A DNA stretch of 64,000 nucleotides, taken from assembly GCF_014931715.1 (NCBI RefSeq), contig NZ_CP063164.1, positions 1 through 64,000 on the forward strand, written 5' to 3'. This DNA comes from Sulfurovum indicum. GTDB lineage: Bacteria > Campylobacterota > Campylobacteria > Campylobacterales > Sulfurovaceae. The notes below the pieces were generated by a model that worked only from the letters and a program-made list of their open reading frames with translations, was not told the origin of the DNA and did not search any database. This document shows positions 27,351 through 35,709 of this stretch, piece after piece (the stretch's first letter is position 1; each line of letters opens with the position of its first letter). The translations under genes were made by a program, and so were the position numbers.

Positions 27351-28501
27351 TGATTAATCTGGCCAAAAGAGATATTAAACATACCCTTGGGAAGTTTATC
27401 GTCACCGCAATGGGGGTAGGGATGCTTCTGGGGATCGTACTGATCATGATCGGTGTCTACCGTGGTATGATGGTTGATGCCGAAGTACTTCTTGATGATC
27501 TTGATGTCGATATATGGGTGGTTCAGGAGGATACACTCGGTCCTTTTGCAGAGTCTTCAAGAGTTCATGAAGACCTTAAAAACAGTGTTTATGTTATAGA
27601 CGGTATTGATAAAACAGCAGCATTGACCTTTCAAAATCTGCAGCTTGACAATAAGCAGAGAGCTGTACGTGTGGTGGCTGTGGGATTCGATCCGTACGGC
27701 AGGATGGATCCTGTCAATCCCAAAAGGATAGTTGAGGGAAGAGGAATTCGGCGTAACCACTATGAAATCGTTGTATCTGACAACATCGGCTTCAAGATGG
27801 GCGAGAAGATCCCTATCGGTCGAAATATCTATAGGGTAGTGGGTATAACGCACGGTACAGTCTCCTCCGGCGGTGATCCACTGGTGTATATTTCACTCAA
27901 AGATGCTCAGGAGCTTCAGTTTTCCTACTCCAACAACCGTATCAGAAGTGACAGGGCAAGAGGTATCAGTGATGCATCTGCCGCCATTCCGATGGTGAAT
28001 GCCGTTGTTGCTACTGTCAGAGAGGGGTATGCTATTGATGAGGTGGCAAATCATATCAGAGAGGGACTTCATAAAAGTATCTATACCAGAAAAGAACAGA
28101 AAGATATTCTGACTAAGAACCTTATTGAGCGTGCATCCAAACAAATAGGACTTTTTACCGCCATTTTGGTAGCAGTATCCACCATTATTATCTCTTTGAT
28201 CATCTATACGATGACATTGGAAAAGATGAAGGAGATCTCTATTATGAAGCTTATTGGACTCCCCAACAGTATGATCATCAAAATGATCATACAGGAGACG
28301 CTGCTTCTGGGATTTCTGGCATTTATTTTCGGTAATTTATTTGCCCATTTTATCTACGACAAGTTCCCCAAGAGGGTCGTACTGGAACTTCCCGATGCGT
28401 GGCTTCTATTTGTGGTAGTGCTTATTGCATCCATCTTGGCTTCGTTCATCGGGGTCAAAAAAGTCATCTCTGCCGATCCGGCAGCAGCTATAGGAGGATA
28501 A
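27350..28501 (+). CDS. ABC exporter permease, FtsX/DevC type
   Basis: A 383-residue permease of the MacB/FtsX superfamily: one N-terminal helix (LGKFIVTAMGVGMLLGIVLIMIG), a large periplasmic domain (about 45-260) and three C-terminal helices. These proteins drive the periplasmic adaptor mechanically instead of carrying substrate through the membrane. The ATG at 27350 overlaps the adaptor stop; a TTG one codon earlier is also in frame. The ATPase is a separate gene, as in DevBCA and unlike MacB. Confidence 0.9.
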   Translation: MINLAKRDIKHTLGKFIVTAMGVGMLLGIVLIMIGVYRGMMVDAEVLLDDLDVDIWVVQEDTLGPFAESSRVHEDLKNSVYVIDGIDKTAALTFQNLQLDNKQRAVRVVAVGFDPYGRMDPVNPKRIVEGRGIRRNHYEIVVSDNIGFKMGEKIPIGRNIYRVVGITHGTVSSGGDPLVYISLKDAQELQFSYSNNRIRSDRARGISDASAAIPMVNAVVATVREGYAIDEVANHIREGLHKSIYTRKEQKDILTKNLIERASKQIGLFTAILVAVSTIIISLIIYTMTLEKMKEISIMKLIGLPNSMIIKMIIQETLLLGFLAFIFGNLFAHFIYDKFPKRVVLELPDAWLLFVVVLIASILASFIGVKKVISADPAAAIGG

Positions 28502-28502
28502 G

Positions 28503-29219
28503 ATGGGACAGCAGGCGATCAAAGTTGAAGACCTTGTTAAACATTTTGGTAAAGGGGAGAACCTTGTTCGTGTGATCGAAGGTGCCGAATTTCAGGTGAA
28601 CAAGGGGGAACTGGTCGCTCTTATTGCTCCCAGTGGTGCTGGAAAGACCACTTTACTGATGATGATAGGGTGTGTAGAAGAGCCTACCAGCGGAAGGATG
28701 TGGCTGGGGGATGAGAAAGTCTATGATAATCGTTGGCTGACCAAAGAGCAGCGTAAGATCCGCCGTGAAAAGATTGGGTTTATCTTTCAGGCGCACTATC
28801 TTATCCCTTTTTTGAATGTTATAGAGAATGTGACACTGGTCCCGCAGACCAATGGTGTTCCCGCCAAAGAGGCGGAGAAGTTCGCTATGGAGCTGCTGAA
28901 GTACTTTGATATAGCCGACAAAGCATACAATATGCCCTCTGAACTCTCCGGAGGGCAGAATCAGCGAGTTGCCATTGCCCGGGCACTGGCGAACAAACCT
29001 CAGATCATCCTTGCAGATGAACCAACGGCAGCTTTAGATCTGGACCGTTCTGTCAGTGTAGTGAAGATGCTTAAAAAGATTGCAATCGATCAGAATGTCG
29101 CTGTCATCATGGTTACACACGATGAGGCAATGCTGCCGTTGTGTGACAGAATACTCAAGATCGAGAATAAAAAGGTTGTTTCAGAGGCTGTACCTGAGGG
29201 TAGTAGACATATGATTTAA
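28503..29219 (+). CDS. ABC exporter ATPase, LolD/DevA type
   Basis: A 238-residue ATPase with Walker A APSGAGKTT at 42-50, signature LSGGQNQRVA, Walker B IILADEP and the switch His in MVTHDE. It powers the FtsX-like permease encoded 1 bp upstream, with AGGAGG inside the permease end as ribosome site. The stop codon TAA is the first part of a 6-bp target duplication: a mobile foldback element is inserted directly behind it. Confidence 0.95.
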   Translation: MGQQAIKVEDLVKHFGKGENLVRVIEGAEFQVNKGELVALIAPSGAGKTTLLMMIGCVEEPTSGRMWLGDEKVYDNRWLTKEQRKIRREKIGFIFQAHYLIPFLNVIENVTLVPQTNGVPAKEAEKFAMELLKYFDIADKAYNMPSELSGGQNQRVAIARALANKPQIILADEPTAALDLDRSVSVVKMLKKIAIDQNVAVIMVTHDEAMLPLCDRILKIENKKVVSEAVPEGSRHMI

Positions 29220-29222
29220 ATA

Positions 29223-29487
29223 GGGCACCTCAAATAACCCCATATGCTCATAACATTGCCGGCTTTGTTCTAGGCAAGGCACACTTTACAGACCTAGCCG
29301 TAGCTAAGTCGAAAAAGTGTAACGCCGCATAGGGCAAAGCCGGCATTGCCCAAAGGGTGGGCTTTGCAGACGCGATCTTTCACAAGATGCTTCCATCGTC
29401 TTAGCTTTGGCTAGGACTTGAAAGCCTCTTGCAAAATCTCACATCTGCAAAACCCATTATGGGCGTATGGGGTTATTAGAGGTGCCC
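29223..29487. mobile_element. 265-bp foldback (MITE-like) element, complete copy
   Basis: The element has terminal inverted repeats of about 25 bp (GGGCACCTC, A or T, AATAACCCCATA) and is flanked by a perfect 6-bp direct repeat TAAATA at 29217-29222 and 29488-29493. Inside are two hairpin arms: GCCGGCTTTG (29258-29267) with CAAAGCCGGC (29335-29344), and TGGGCTTTGCAGA (29358-29370) with TCTGCAAAACCCA (29444-29456). The second arm also contains a degenerate inverted copy of the first arm. There is no ORF of note, so movement would need a transposase elsewhere. A near-identical copy starts at 63774. Confidence 0.85.
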
Positions 29488-29494
29488 TAAATAC

Positions 29495-29560
29495 TTAGAT
29501 GGCTGCAAACTTGGGAGGGAGGAGAGAATGATTAAACAATTTGCAGCCGTCTAAATTTTT
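29495..29560 (+). terminator. Probable terminator of the ABC operon, displaced by the element
   Basis: TTAGATGGCTGCAAA (29495-29509) pairs with TTTGCAGCCGTCTAA (29540-29554), with one G-T wobble and a 30-base loop, followed by ATTTTT. It faces the ABC operon and begins two bases after the right target duplication of the foldback element. Without the element it would start only about 10 bp after the ATPase stop codon. Confidence 0.6.
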
Positions 29561-29591
29561 GCAAGAGAAGGTTAAAAAAAGGAGAGAAGAC

Positions 29592-29840
29592 TTAATGTCT
29601 TCCTCTTCCCATTCCGCCGCTACCTCTTCTTTGCATTTGACTGCTCTGTCCCTGAACTTCGCTGTTATGTTCATACCGGTACTGATGCTGGTATTTGTAT
29701 TGGTACTTGTTTTGATATGTTTTTCCATCAGTATCTGTATTTGTCTGCTGCTTCATATAGCGGTATTGTTTCGCTTCTGTATTATTCGCTGCCATTGCTG
29801 TAGCTATTGTAAGCGTAAAAAGAAACAGTGTTTTTTTCAT
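29592..29840 (-). CDS. Small exported Gln/Tyr-rich protein, unknown
   Basis: An 82-residue protein with a clear signal peptide (MKKTLFLFTLTIATAMA). The mature part is low-complexity, rich in Tyr, Gln, Lys and Asn, and ends in a Gly/Arg-rich tail RRGSGGMGRGRH. No family is recognised. It is the last of a minus-strand series behind a two-component system and two small cytochromes. The Gly/Arg tail resembles the GGQGQG tail of the cytochrome before it. Confidence 0.6.
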   Translation of the reverse strand: MKKTLFLFTLTIATAMAANNTEAKQYRYMKQQTNTDTDGKTYQNKYQYKYQHQYRYEHNSEVQGQSSQMQRRGSGGMGRGRH

Positions 29841-29933
29841 GATGTATCCTTTTTTTGTGATTTGCCATGAGTATTTCTGTTTTACTCAGCAGAATAGTTG
29901 AATTATAAAAAACAATTGTTACCAAAGTGTTAG

Positions 29934-30350
29934 TTAGAATGTTCGCATTCCTTGTCCCTGACCGCCACGGAATCCTGCTGGCGGAAAGTTATCATACATC
30001 CATTCGGAAATTGTTTTTAGTTCACTTTGTGTTACATTCCCTTTTTGCGAAGGCATCAGTCCGAAACGTTGTATTTTTTGGGGCATACATACGGCTTTTG
30101 TGCTGCTTGGATCGAGTGCATAGTCAGATATGAATGCAACAGCCTTCTTTTTGTCAGGATAACGCATTTTGACATGGCGCATGATCCCCATGAGAGGAGG
30201 CGCTGTAAGAGTTGATATATCTGCCGGTCTTGTTTTGATGTGGCACATGGCGCATTTGGCATCAAATAGTGCTTCTGCATCTTGTGCCGAAGCAGTGGAG
30301 ACGCTCAGGAACAGCATAGCTGCCAGTAGTAGTATTTTGTTCTGTTTCAT
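29934..30350 (-). CDS. Periplasmic monohaem cytochrome c
   Basis: A 138-residue exported protein (signal KILLLAAMLFLSVSTASA) with one haem site CAMCH near residue 33 and a possible Met ligand in GLMPSQKG. It ends in a Gly-rich tail. It lies 85 bp behind a second small haem protein gene, downstream of a kinase and response regulator. Its partner is not apparent. Confidence 0.85.
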   Translation of the reverse strand: MKQNKILLLAAMLFLSVSTASAQDAEALFDAKCAMCHIKTRPADISTLTAPPLMGIMRHVKMRYPDKKKAVAFISDYALDPSSTKAVCMPQKIQRFGLMPSQKGNVTQSELKTISEWMYDNFPPAGFRGGQGQGMRTF

Positions 30351-30435
30351 AAATAGATCCTTTTGATTTGGTTATCGGAATTATAAGAGCTATGTATGAA
30401 CTGAATATCAACTGAAATTGTATGTCGGTGTAAAC

Positions 30436-30807
30436 TCAGTCAGTTTTTTCCGGAATAATATAGATCTTTTTATCAACATCAAATTTTCTGATATAGGCAT
30501 CGATCAGCTCTTTCAAGGTTTGATCATCCAAGCTTGATCTCTTTTTAATGGGGAACTTTTTAAAAAACGGAGCCGGCATGATCGATACTTCAGGAGAGGG
30601 TGCTTTGAAGTATGCAAAGATCTTTTTTCTGATCAGTGCTTTGGAGGAGTACTTCAGAAGATAGCGGCGATAGATCATCTCGGAAGGAATCTGCTGCTGA
30701 GTATGACACTGAAGGCACTCTTTTTGGAGAGATTGGTCAAGTATTGTATTCTCTCTCCCCCATAAAGAGAAGAGTGCCGCAAAGAGAATGAATATTATTT
30801 TTTCCAT
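30436..30807 (-). CDS. Small exported haem c-binding protein
   Basis: A 123-residue protein with a short signal (KIIFILFAALFSLWG) and one CxxCH site (CLQCH near residue 34). The rest is basic and helical, with MPAPFFKKFPIKKRSSLDDQTL. It overlaps the sensor kinase gene by 13 bp, which suggests a link to the kinase signal, for example as a redox or haem sensor partner. That link is an inference from gene order. Confidence 0.78.
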   Translation of the reverse strand: MEKIIFILFAALFSLWGRENTILDQSLQKECLQCHTQQQIPSEMIYRRYLLKYSSKALIRKKIFAYFKAPSPEVSIMPAPFFKKFPIKKRSSLDDQTLKELIDAYIRKFDVDKKIYIIPEKTD

Positions 30808-31958
30808 GTGATGGTAACCTCCGTTCCCTGATCGGTTTGTGAATCTATTTGTATCTCAAAGCAGTAAGCTTTTACCACCTGGTAGACAATATCCAGCCCT
30901 ATACCAAACCCGCCTTCGCTGCTGTTGGCACGCTTAAAGCGTTTATGGATCGTAGCAAGTTCCTCTTTTGCTATGCCGATGCCGCTGTCTTTGATACAAA
31001 ACTGCATACAGGTTAAGTATACTGCAATAGTACCGTCGGTTTTATTGTATTTGATGGCATTTGAAATGAGGTTGTCAAGGAGACGTATGGCATCATCCTG
31101 ATCGATATGAAGTACTATATCCGGTTCTATAGCGGTATGCAGGGTGATCTTTTTGGCTTTGATAGCAACAGAAAAATATTCCAGCCTTTCTTTAAGAAGA
31201 TGTGAAATATTAACGGCTTGGATATTACGATGATATTGGTGATTGAGTTTCAGGTAAGTCAGATCATCATAGATACGGCTCAGTGTTTTGGAAGCGATCT
31301 CTATGCGCCGCATCTCCTCTTTGGCATCACATTTGTGCAGGGTTTGGATAAGTTCAAGATTGGTCAGGATGGTACTGACGGGTGTGTTGAGTTCATGGGT
31401 TGTATCCTGAATGAAACGGTTCATGGTTTCGATTGATTCATGCATTGGGGCAATGAAGAGACGACCCAGAAAATAGCCTAATATAAGGAAAAATACTCCG
31501 GCTCCCAGCATAAAAAGAATGATCATCTTTTGCAGATTGGCAATGCCTGCCTGGTCAACTGCTGTCCAAAGCAGAAGATAAGCAACACCAAGATGATAGG
31601 GATCGACTGGTTTGATGTAGAGTATATGTCCGTCAACAAGATGATACTCCTGAGTAAATCCGGTATTCTTTGGAGGAGTAAAGTTGGAAAAAATCGGGTT
31701 CAACTCCTTGTCAAGCAGAGCGATTTTGTATATCTCTTTTACATGGATGGGCAGTTTTGATTCAAATGTTTTATGAAGGCGGATGAGTTGATGCTGTATC
31801 TTCTCCCCTTCCTGTTTCATCTCTATGCGTTGTTTGTCGATCAGGTGGTGTTTTTCAAGGGTATAGAAAATAGCGCTCCCTATGGTAAAGAGTATAAATG
31901 TTGAAATAAGGTAGATCGCCAGAAACCTGAAAAGGCTTCTTTTTTCACTGCGGTACAA
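30795..31958 (-). CDS. Membrane sensor histidine kinase
   Basis: A 387-residue kinase with helices at about 11-33 and 145-167 and a periplasmic sensor of about 110 residues between them. His188 in THELNTPVSTI is the phosphorylation site. The ATPase domain has NLISNAIKYNK, DSGIGI and GFGIGL. It overlaps the response regulator by 14 bp and a haem protein gene by 13 bp. The architecture and order (regulator, kinase, small exported protein) repeat those at 14364-16391. Confidence 0.92.
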   Translation of the reverse strand: MYRSEKRSLFRFLAIYLISTFILFTIGSAIFYTLEKHHLIDKQRIEMKQEGEKIQHQLIRLHKTFESKLPIHVKEIYKIALLDKELNPIFSNFTPPKNTGFTQEYHLVDGHILYIKPVDPYHLGVAYLLLWTAVDQAGIANLQKMIILFMLGAGVFFLILGYFLGRLFIAPMHESIETMNRFIQDTTHELNTPVSTILTNLELIQTLHKCDAKEEMRRIEIASKTLSRIYDDLTYLKLNHQYHRNIQAVNISHLLKERLEYFSVAIKAKKITLHTAIEPDIVLHIDQDDAIRLLDNLISNAIKYNKTDGTIAVYLTCMQFCIKDSGIGIAKEELATIHKRFKRANSSEGGFGIGLDIVYQVVKAYCFEIQIDSQTDQGTEVTITWKK

Positions 31959-32613
31959 AACGGTATCCTACATTTTTGACTGTTTCAATATGCTCTTTTC
32001 CAAGATGGGAACGCAGAGTTTTGATGTATGTACGCAGCGAACCGGAACTTGGTTCTTCATCAAAGTCCCAAAGAGTATCATAGATTTTCTCATAGGAGAC
32101 AAGAAGGTCAGGGTGTTCGAGCAGAAGTGCGAGCAGTTTGGCCTCTTTGTTTTTTAAAGGAATGGTTTTGCCGTTTTGGGTCAACCGAAACTCTTTGGGA
32201 TAATAGTGCAGTCCCTTTCCAAGATCAAGATACTCTTCTCTGCTGCCATAACGTTTTCTAAGTTGTGCTTCGATCCTGACGAGGAGTTCTTTCAGTGCAA
32301 AGGGCTTCCTGATGTAGTCATCACATCCTGCATCGAATCCTTTGCTCACATCATCGACACCATGGAGAGACGTGATAAAAATAGCCGGAGTATCGCTGCC
32401 CTCTTTACGCAGTTGTGAGAGCAGGTCAAATCCACTTTGGTGAGGTACTTTGATATCCAGCAGCATCAGGTCGATATCGGTTTCATACAGTATATCTCTG
32501 GCCTGATGGCTGTCATAGGAGGGCAGGACTGTATAGTGATGGTGCTCAAGGAACTGTTTGATTGTATCATTCAGCTGCAGATCATCCTCAAGCAGCAGTA
32601 TTTTTCGTTGCAT
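31945..32613 (-). CDS. OmpR-family response regulator
   Basis: A 222-residue regulator. The receiver has Asp53 (LLDIKVPHQSG) and the Lys in DYIRKPFALKEL; the C-terminal winged helix ends ETVKNVGYRFVPQ. The start is the ATG at 32613, giving the usual N terminus QRKILLLEDD; the longer ORF adds 18 residues without family match. It is the first gene of the minus-strand two-component/cytochrome unit and borders the EPS locus. Confidence 0.92.
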   Translation of the reverse strand: MQRKILLLEDDLQLNDTIKQFLEHHHYTVLPSYDSHQARDILYETDIDLMLLDIKVPHQSGFDLLSQLRKEGSDTPAIFITSLHGVDDVSKGFDAGCDDYIRKPFALKELLVRIEAQLRKRYGSREEYLDLGKGLHYYPKEFRLTQNGKTIPLKNKEAKLLALLLEHPDLLVSYEKIYDTLWDFDEEPSSGSLRTYIKTLRSHLGKEHIETVKNVGYRFVPQ

Positions 32614-32810
32614 CTCTGACCTTTTTGGGTTGTCTGTTTGGTATTGTATCTTTTTAACATCAATCAAATATCAATTTAAATCTTGAGTGTTAAACTCTCA
32701 TATAGAGCAGCTATCATTATAGGCAGATCAAGATGTGTGACAGTCTGAAAAGAGAGGGTACCCAAAAACAGGGATTATCCCATATATGACCTGGAAATTG
32801 CAGACTTGAT

Positions 32811-33683
32811 CTACTGGTAGTTTCCAAATGTTATCTGGTTTTCGTTTCTGTTTCTGCTGGCATGTTTGAATCCTTTATAGTAGTGCCATGCATATACTAT
32901 ACGATTAAGCAGCAGATAGGGAATACCAAATATCTTTTTATTGGCAATATAGTAGAGGGATTCCCTCAGGGATGAACCTGCAAGAGAACGCAGTGTACTG
33001 AAAAATGATACTGACTTTTCCGGGTAGATATAGACATCTGCTTCTCCTTCAATGCGTCTTCTGGAAGCAAGCTGTTTTAGCGTATAGTTGTGTGAATGCA
33101 TCGCTATGGCCTCTTTGACATAAGCTATTTTATATCCTTTCTTCTTGATCTGTACAGCCCAGTGTGTATCTTCCGAACCCCATGCATCCGTATAGAACGG
33201 CTGTAGTTCCCACACAGATTTTTTCATAGCGGCTATGGGAAGGGAGTAGTGCATCCATTCGGGTTTCTCTCCGGTATCCGGGAAAGCTCTTGCGTAGTCA
33301 TGCCTTACCCATAGATCAGCCTCCGGACGTACGATCTGTCTTCCAAATGAGGCTGCTGTTTTGGGATCCTCAAGCGGTTCAATAAGCCTTTTTATCGCAT
33401 ATTCGTCAAGCAGAACGACATCAGAGTTAACAAATACCACAATGTCCGTTTTTGCTTCGTTTACAGCTTGGTTGAGTACTTTTCCGGGGAAGTAGGTACC
33501 GGGCTCTATAGCAATGAAGGTATGAGGATAGGGGGCTATCATCTCAAGGGTCGCATCGGTAGAACCGGAGTCTACGATCATCAGTTCAATATCGACACCT
33601 TTTTGCGCCATCAGTGCTGCAAGTGCCTGATCAATCACCCACTCAACATTGAATGTACGTACGATTACTGTTACTTTTTTCAT
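32811..33683 (-). CDS. Family 2 glycosyltransferase
   Basis: A 290-residue GT-A fold enzyme. The start VTVIVRTFNVEWVIDQAL and the block LMIVDSGSTDATLEMI are the nucleotide-sugar binding parts; NSDVVLL near residue 95 takes the place of the DxD metal site. It probably adds one sugar to the lipid-linked EPS repeat unit in the cytoplasm. It overlaps the deacetylase-like gene by 4 bp and is the last gene of the unit behind box 1. Confidence 0.88.
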   Translation of the reverse strand: MKKVTVIVRTFNVEWVIDQALAALMAQKGVDIELMIVDSGSTDATLEMIAPYPHTFIAIEPGTYFPGKVLNQAVNEAKTDIVVFVNSDVVLLDEYAIKRLIEPLEDPKTAASFGRQIVRPEADLWVRHDYARAFPDTGEKPEWMHYSLPIAAMKKSVWELQPFYTDAWGSEDTHWAVQIKKKGYKIAYVKEAIAMHSHNYTLKQLASRRRIEGEADVYIYPEKSVSFFSTLRSLAGSSLRESLYYIANKKIFGIPYLLLNRIVYAWHYYKGFKHASRNRNENQITFGNYQ

Positions 33684-34504
33684 GCTGCAGCCTTTGTCTC
33701 TTTTGGCAACAGGTCACCCATAAAGATGGTTTCCCTGGTTTGAATGTAGTCCAAAATTTTTTGAACAGCTTTGAATCCGTCTGCCAGATACATGGTAATG
33801 GGGTGGATGATCATAACGGAGAGTCTGCCCTTGGCTTCATTCTCTTTTAGCTGATCGAGTACCATTTCAGCCCACGTATCGATGTAGTATGAGTCAGGTC
33901 CGAAATCATCAGACCAGTTATAACGTTTCTGCCACTGTGCGATCCACTCAGGGGTACGTTCGGCATGGATGATATGTTCATGGTCCGGAATAATGTTGAT
34001 AGGAAGGTTATAGAGTCCGGTATCATCTTTTTGCAGAGTAAAGTTCTCTTTTTTTACACCGTCAGAACAGATATCTATACCCAGGCTTTTAAGGATCTTT
34101 TCGGTATTTGGGCCATGCATATACATATGGTTTCTCCAGATATTGATACGTTTACCGGTCTTTTTATATATGATATCGATGGTCTTTTTCGTATCATAGT
34201 ACTGGTAGGCGTACGGACCGTTATAGTTTTTTGTAAGCTTGTTCCAGACCCTGTGCAGAAGCTCCGGTTTGAATGCTTCGTAGGTATGCCCGCCAACTTC
34301 GATATTGGGACTCTCTACGATCGGCTTGACCTCATCCCACTCCTCTTCAAAAGATCGTCCTGTGATAAAGAATGAGCCCTTTATGTCTCTTGCTTCCATC
34401 ATTTTTACAAACTCTCCTGCCAGAGACATCTCTGTTCTGTCACTGTGCAACTGGTTTCCTGTTTTAAGACTCATATGGTGCAGGTCGGCTGTTAAACAGA
34501 TCAT
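33680..34504 (-). CDS. Polysaccharide deacetylase-like protein
   Basis: A 274-residue protein related to the NodB/polysaccharide deacetylase superfamily. The N terminus MICLTADLHHM gives the family Asp, HTYEAF stands in the place of the His-x-x-x-His metal motif (only one His), and IHPITMYLAD matches the late catalytic His block. Because the metal motif is incomplete, deacetylase activity is uncertain. It lacks a signal peptide, so it acts in the cytoplasm, perhaps on an intermediate. Overlaps both neighbours. Confidence 0.65.
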   Translation of the reverse strand: MICLTADLHHMSLKTGNQLHSDRTEMSLAGEFVKMMEARDIKGSFFITGRSFEEEWDEVKPIVESPNIEVGGHTYEAFKPELLHRVWNKLTKNYNGPYAYQYYDTKKTIDIIYKKTGKRINIWRNHMYMHGPNTEKILKSLGIDICSDGVKKENFTLQKDDTGLYNLPINIIPDHEHIIHAERTPEWIAQWQKRYNWSDDFGPDSYYIDTWAEMVLDQLKENEAKGRLSVMIIHPITMYLADGFKAVQKILDYIQTRETIFMGDLLPKETKAAA

Positions 34505-35709
34505 AATCTCTCCAATTCAATATTATATGTACGGAGCACATTGATGAAGTTTGTGTCTCCCCATTTTGACCAAAGTGTCAAAAATCCTTTTAAAAATCCG
34601 TGTGTATCATTCTCTTTTGTGTGCAGAGCAGCTTTGAACAGAGACCGGTAATGTTCGGGATAGGTTTCATAAGCGATATAGGGGAACAGAAGAGAAAGTA
34701 CTCCTCTGGCACCAAGCTGCATGAAGCTGACTTTTTCGTCTGTGGAGTCAAGCTCTTTGAGAACAGGCAGGTTTTTTATGCCGTATAGACATGATTTGAC
34801 CTTTTGGCGTAAACTTTGATGAGAATAACTCTTATATTCAAGTGCTTTTTTGAAGTAGTTCTCCCAATTGAGATCATTTTCTGAAAGGTTGATCTTTTCA
34901 CACTCCAGATGAATGGATGAGAGTGTTCTGATCAATGTATCATTCCATGCTTTCAGATCCTTTGTCAAATATGAATCGTAATCGGGCATAAACCGAAAGA
35001 GTATGGCCTGTGAATAGAGATCTTTGATAGATTTGTCAATATTTTTGAGTTCAGACATATTGACCTGTTTTTGTGCATAGCTCCAGTGGTAAGCGTTATT
35101 GAAATAAAGCAGGGCATCACCGTATCCGATGATAGCTTTGATAGCATGCTTGATGATCAGTTTTTTTTCATTCTTTGTAAGCAGCGGTTTGCTAAGCAAA
35201 ACTCTGTTTATGAGCAGAAGCGTACCTCTGTTCACCAACAGCTGTCTTACATCTGCCGGGTCGATACTGTAAAGAGAAAATGCCTCATGCTCTTTTAGAA
35301 AAGTCGAGTCACCAAGCAGTGTTCTGTGTCCGAATCTCATATCATAACTGACAACAAGTCCGTTGAGTCTCATCAGTTTTTGTTTGCTGATCGCTGACAT
35401 ATCTATCCCGATATCATACTTTTTGGAGATATCCTGCAGTTTGCTGTTGGCCAGTTCAACGGTCTCTGTACTGATATTTCCGTTATGAATATAAAGAAGA
35501 TCAAGGTTGTTGTGCGGTCGGTATTTACCGTTTTCAAGTACAATACCACCTTCACCTCTCCCGTATCCTCCTATCAGTATAAGAGCAGCTGTCTGATTTT
35601 TTGTAAAGAGTTCTTTGAATACAAGTGAGGCTTCACTCAGAACCTCTTTCAGAAATATTTCGACATCTTTGTTGTTGTAGTAGGTCAATTGTTGGTTTTC
35701 AAGCAGCAT
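34501..35709 (-). CDS. Nucleotidyltransferase-fold protein of the EPS unit
   Basis: A 402-residue protein. Residues 40-80 show a polymerase-beta-like nucleotidyltransferase pattern: GGYGRGEGG followed by NNLDLLYI, where the usual DxD is NLD. The rest is helical without a family I recognise. It sits between a GT4 and a deacetylase-like gene with overlaps on both sides, so a role in EPS synthesis is likely. The exact reaction cannot be given. Confidence 0.55.
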   Translation of the reverse strand: MLLENQQLTYYNNKDVEIFLKEVLSEASLVFKELFTKNQTAALILIGGYGRGEGGIVLENGKYRPHNNLDLLYIHNGNISTETVELANSKLQDISKKYDIGIDMSAISKQKLMRLNGLVVSYDMRFGHRTLLGDSTFLKEHEAFSLYSIDPADVRQLLVNRGTLLLINRVLLSKPLLTKNEKKLIIKHAIKAIIGYGDALLYFNNAYHWSYAQKQVNMSELKNIDKSIKDLYSQAILFRFMPDYDSYLTKDLKAWNDTLIRTLSSIHLECEKINLSENDLNWENYFKKALEYKSYSHQSLRQKVKSCLYGIKNLPVLKELDSTDEKVSFMQLGARGVLSLLFPYIAYETYPEHYRSLFKAALHTKENDTHGFLKGFLTLWSKWGDTNFINVLRTYNIELERL

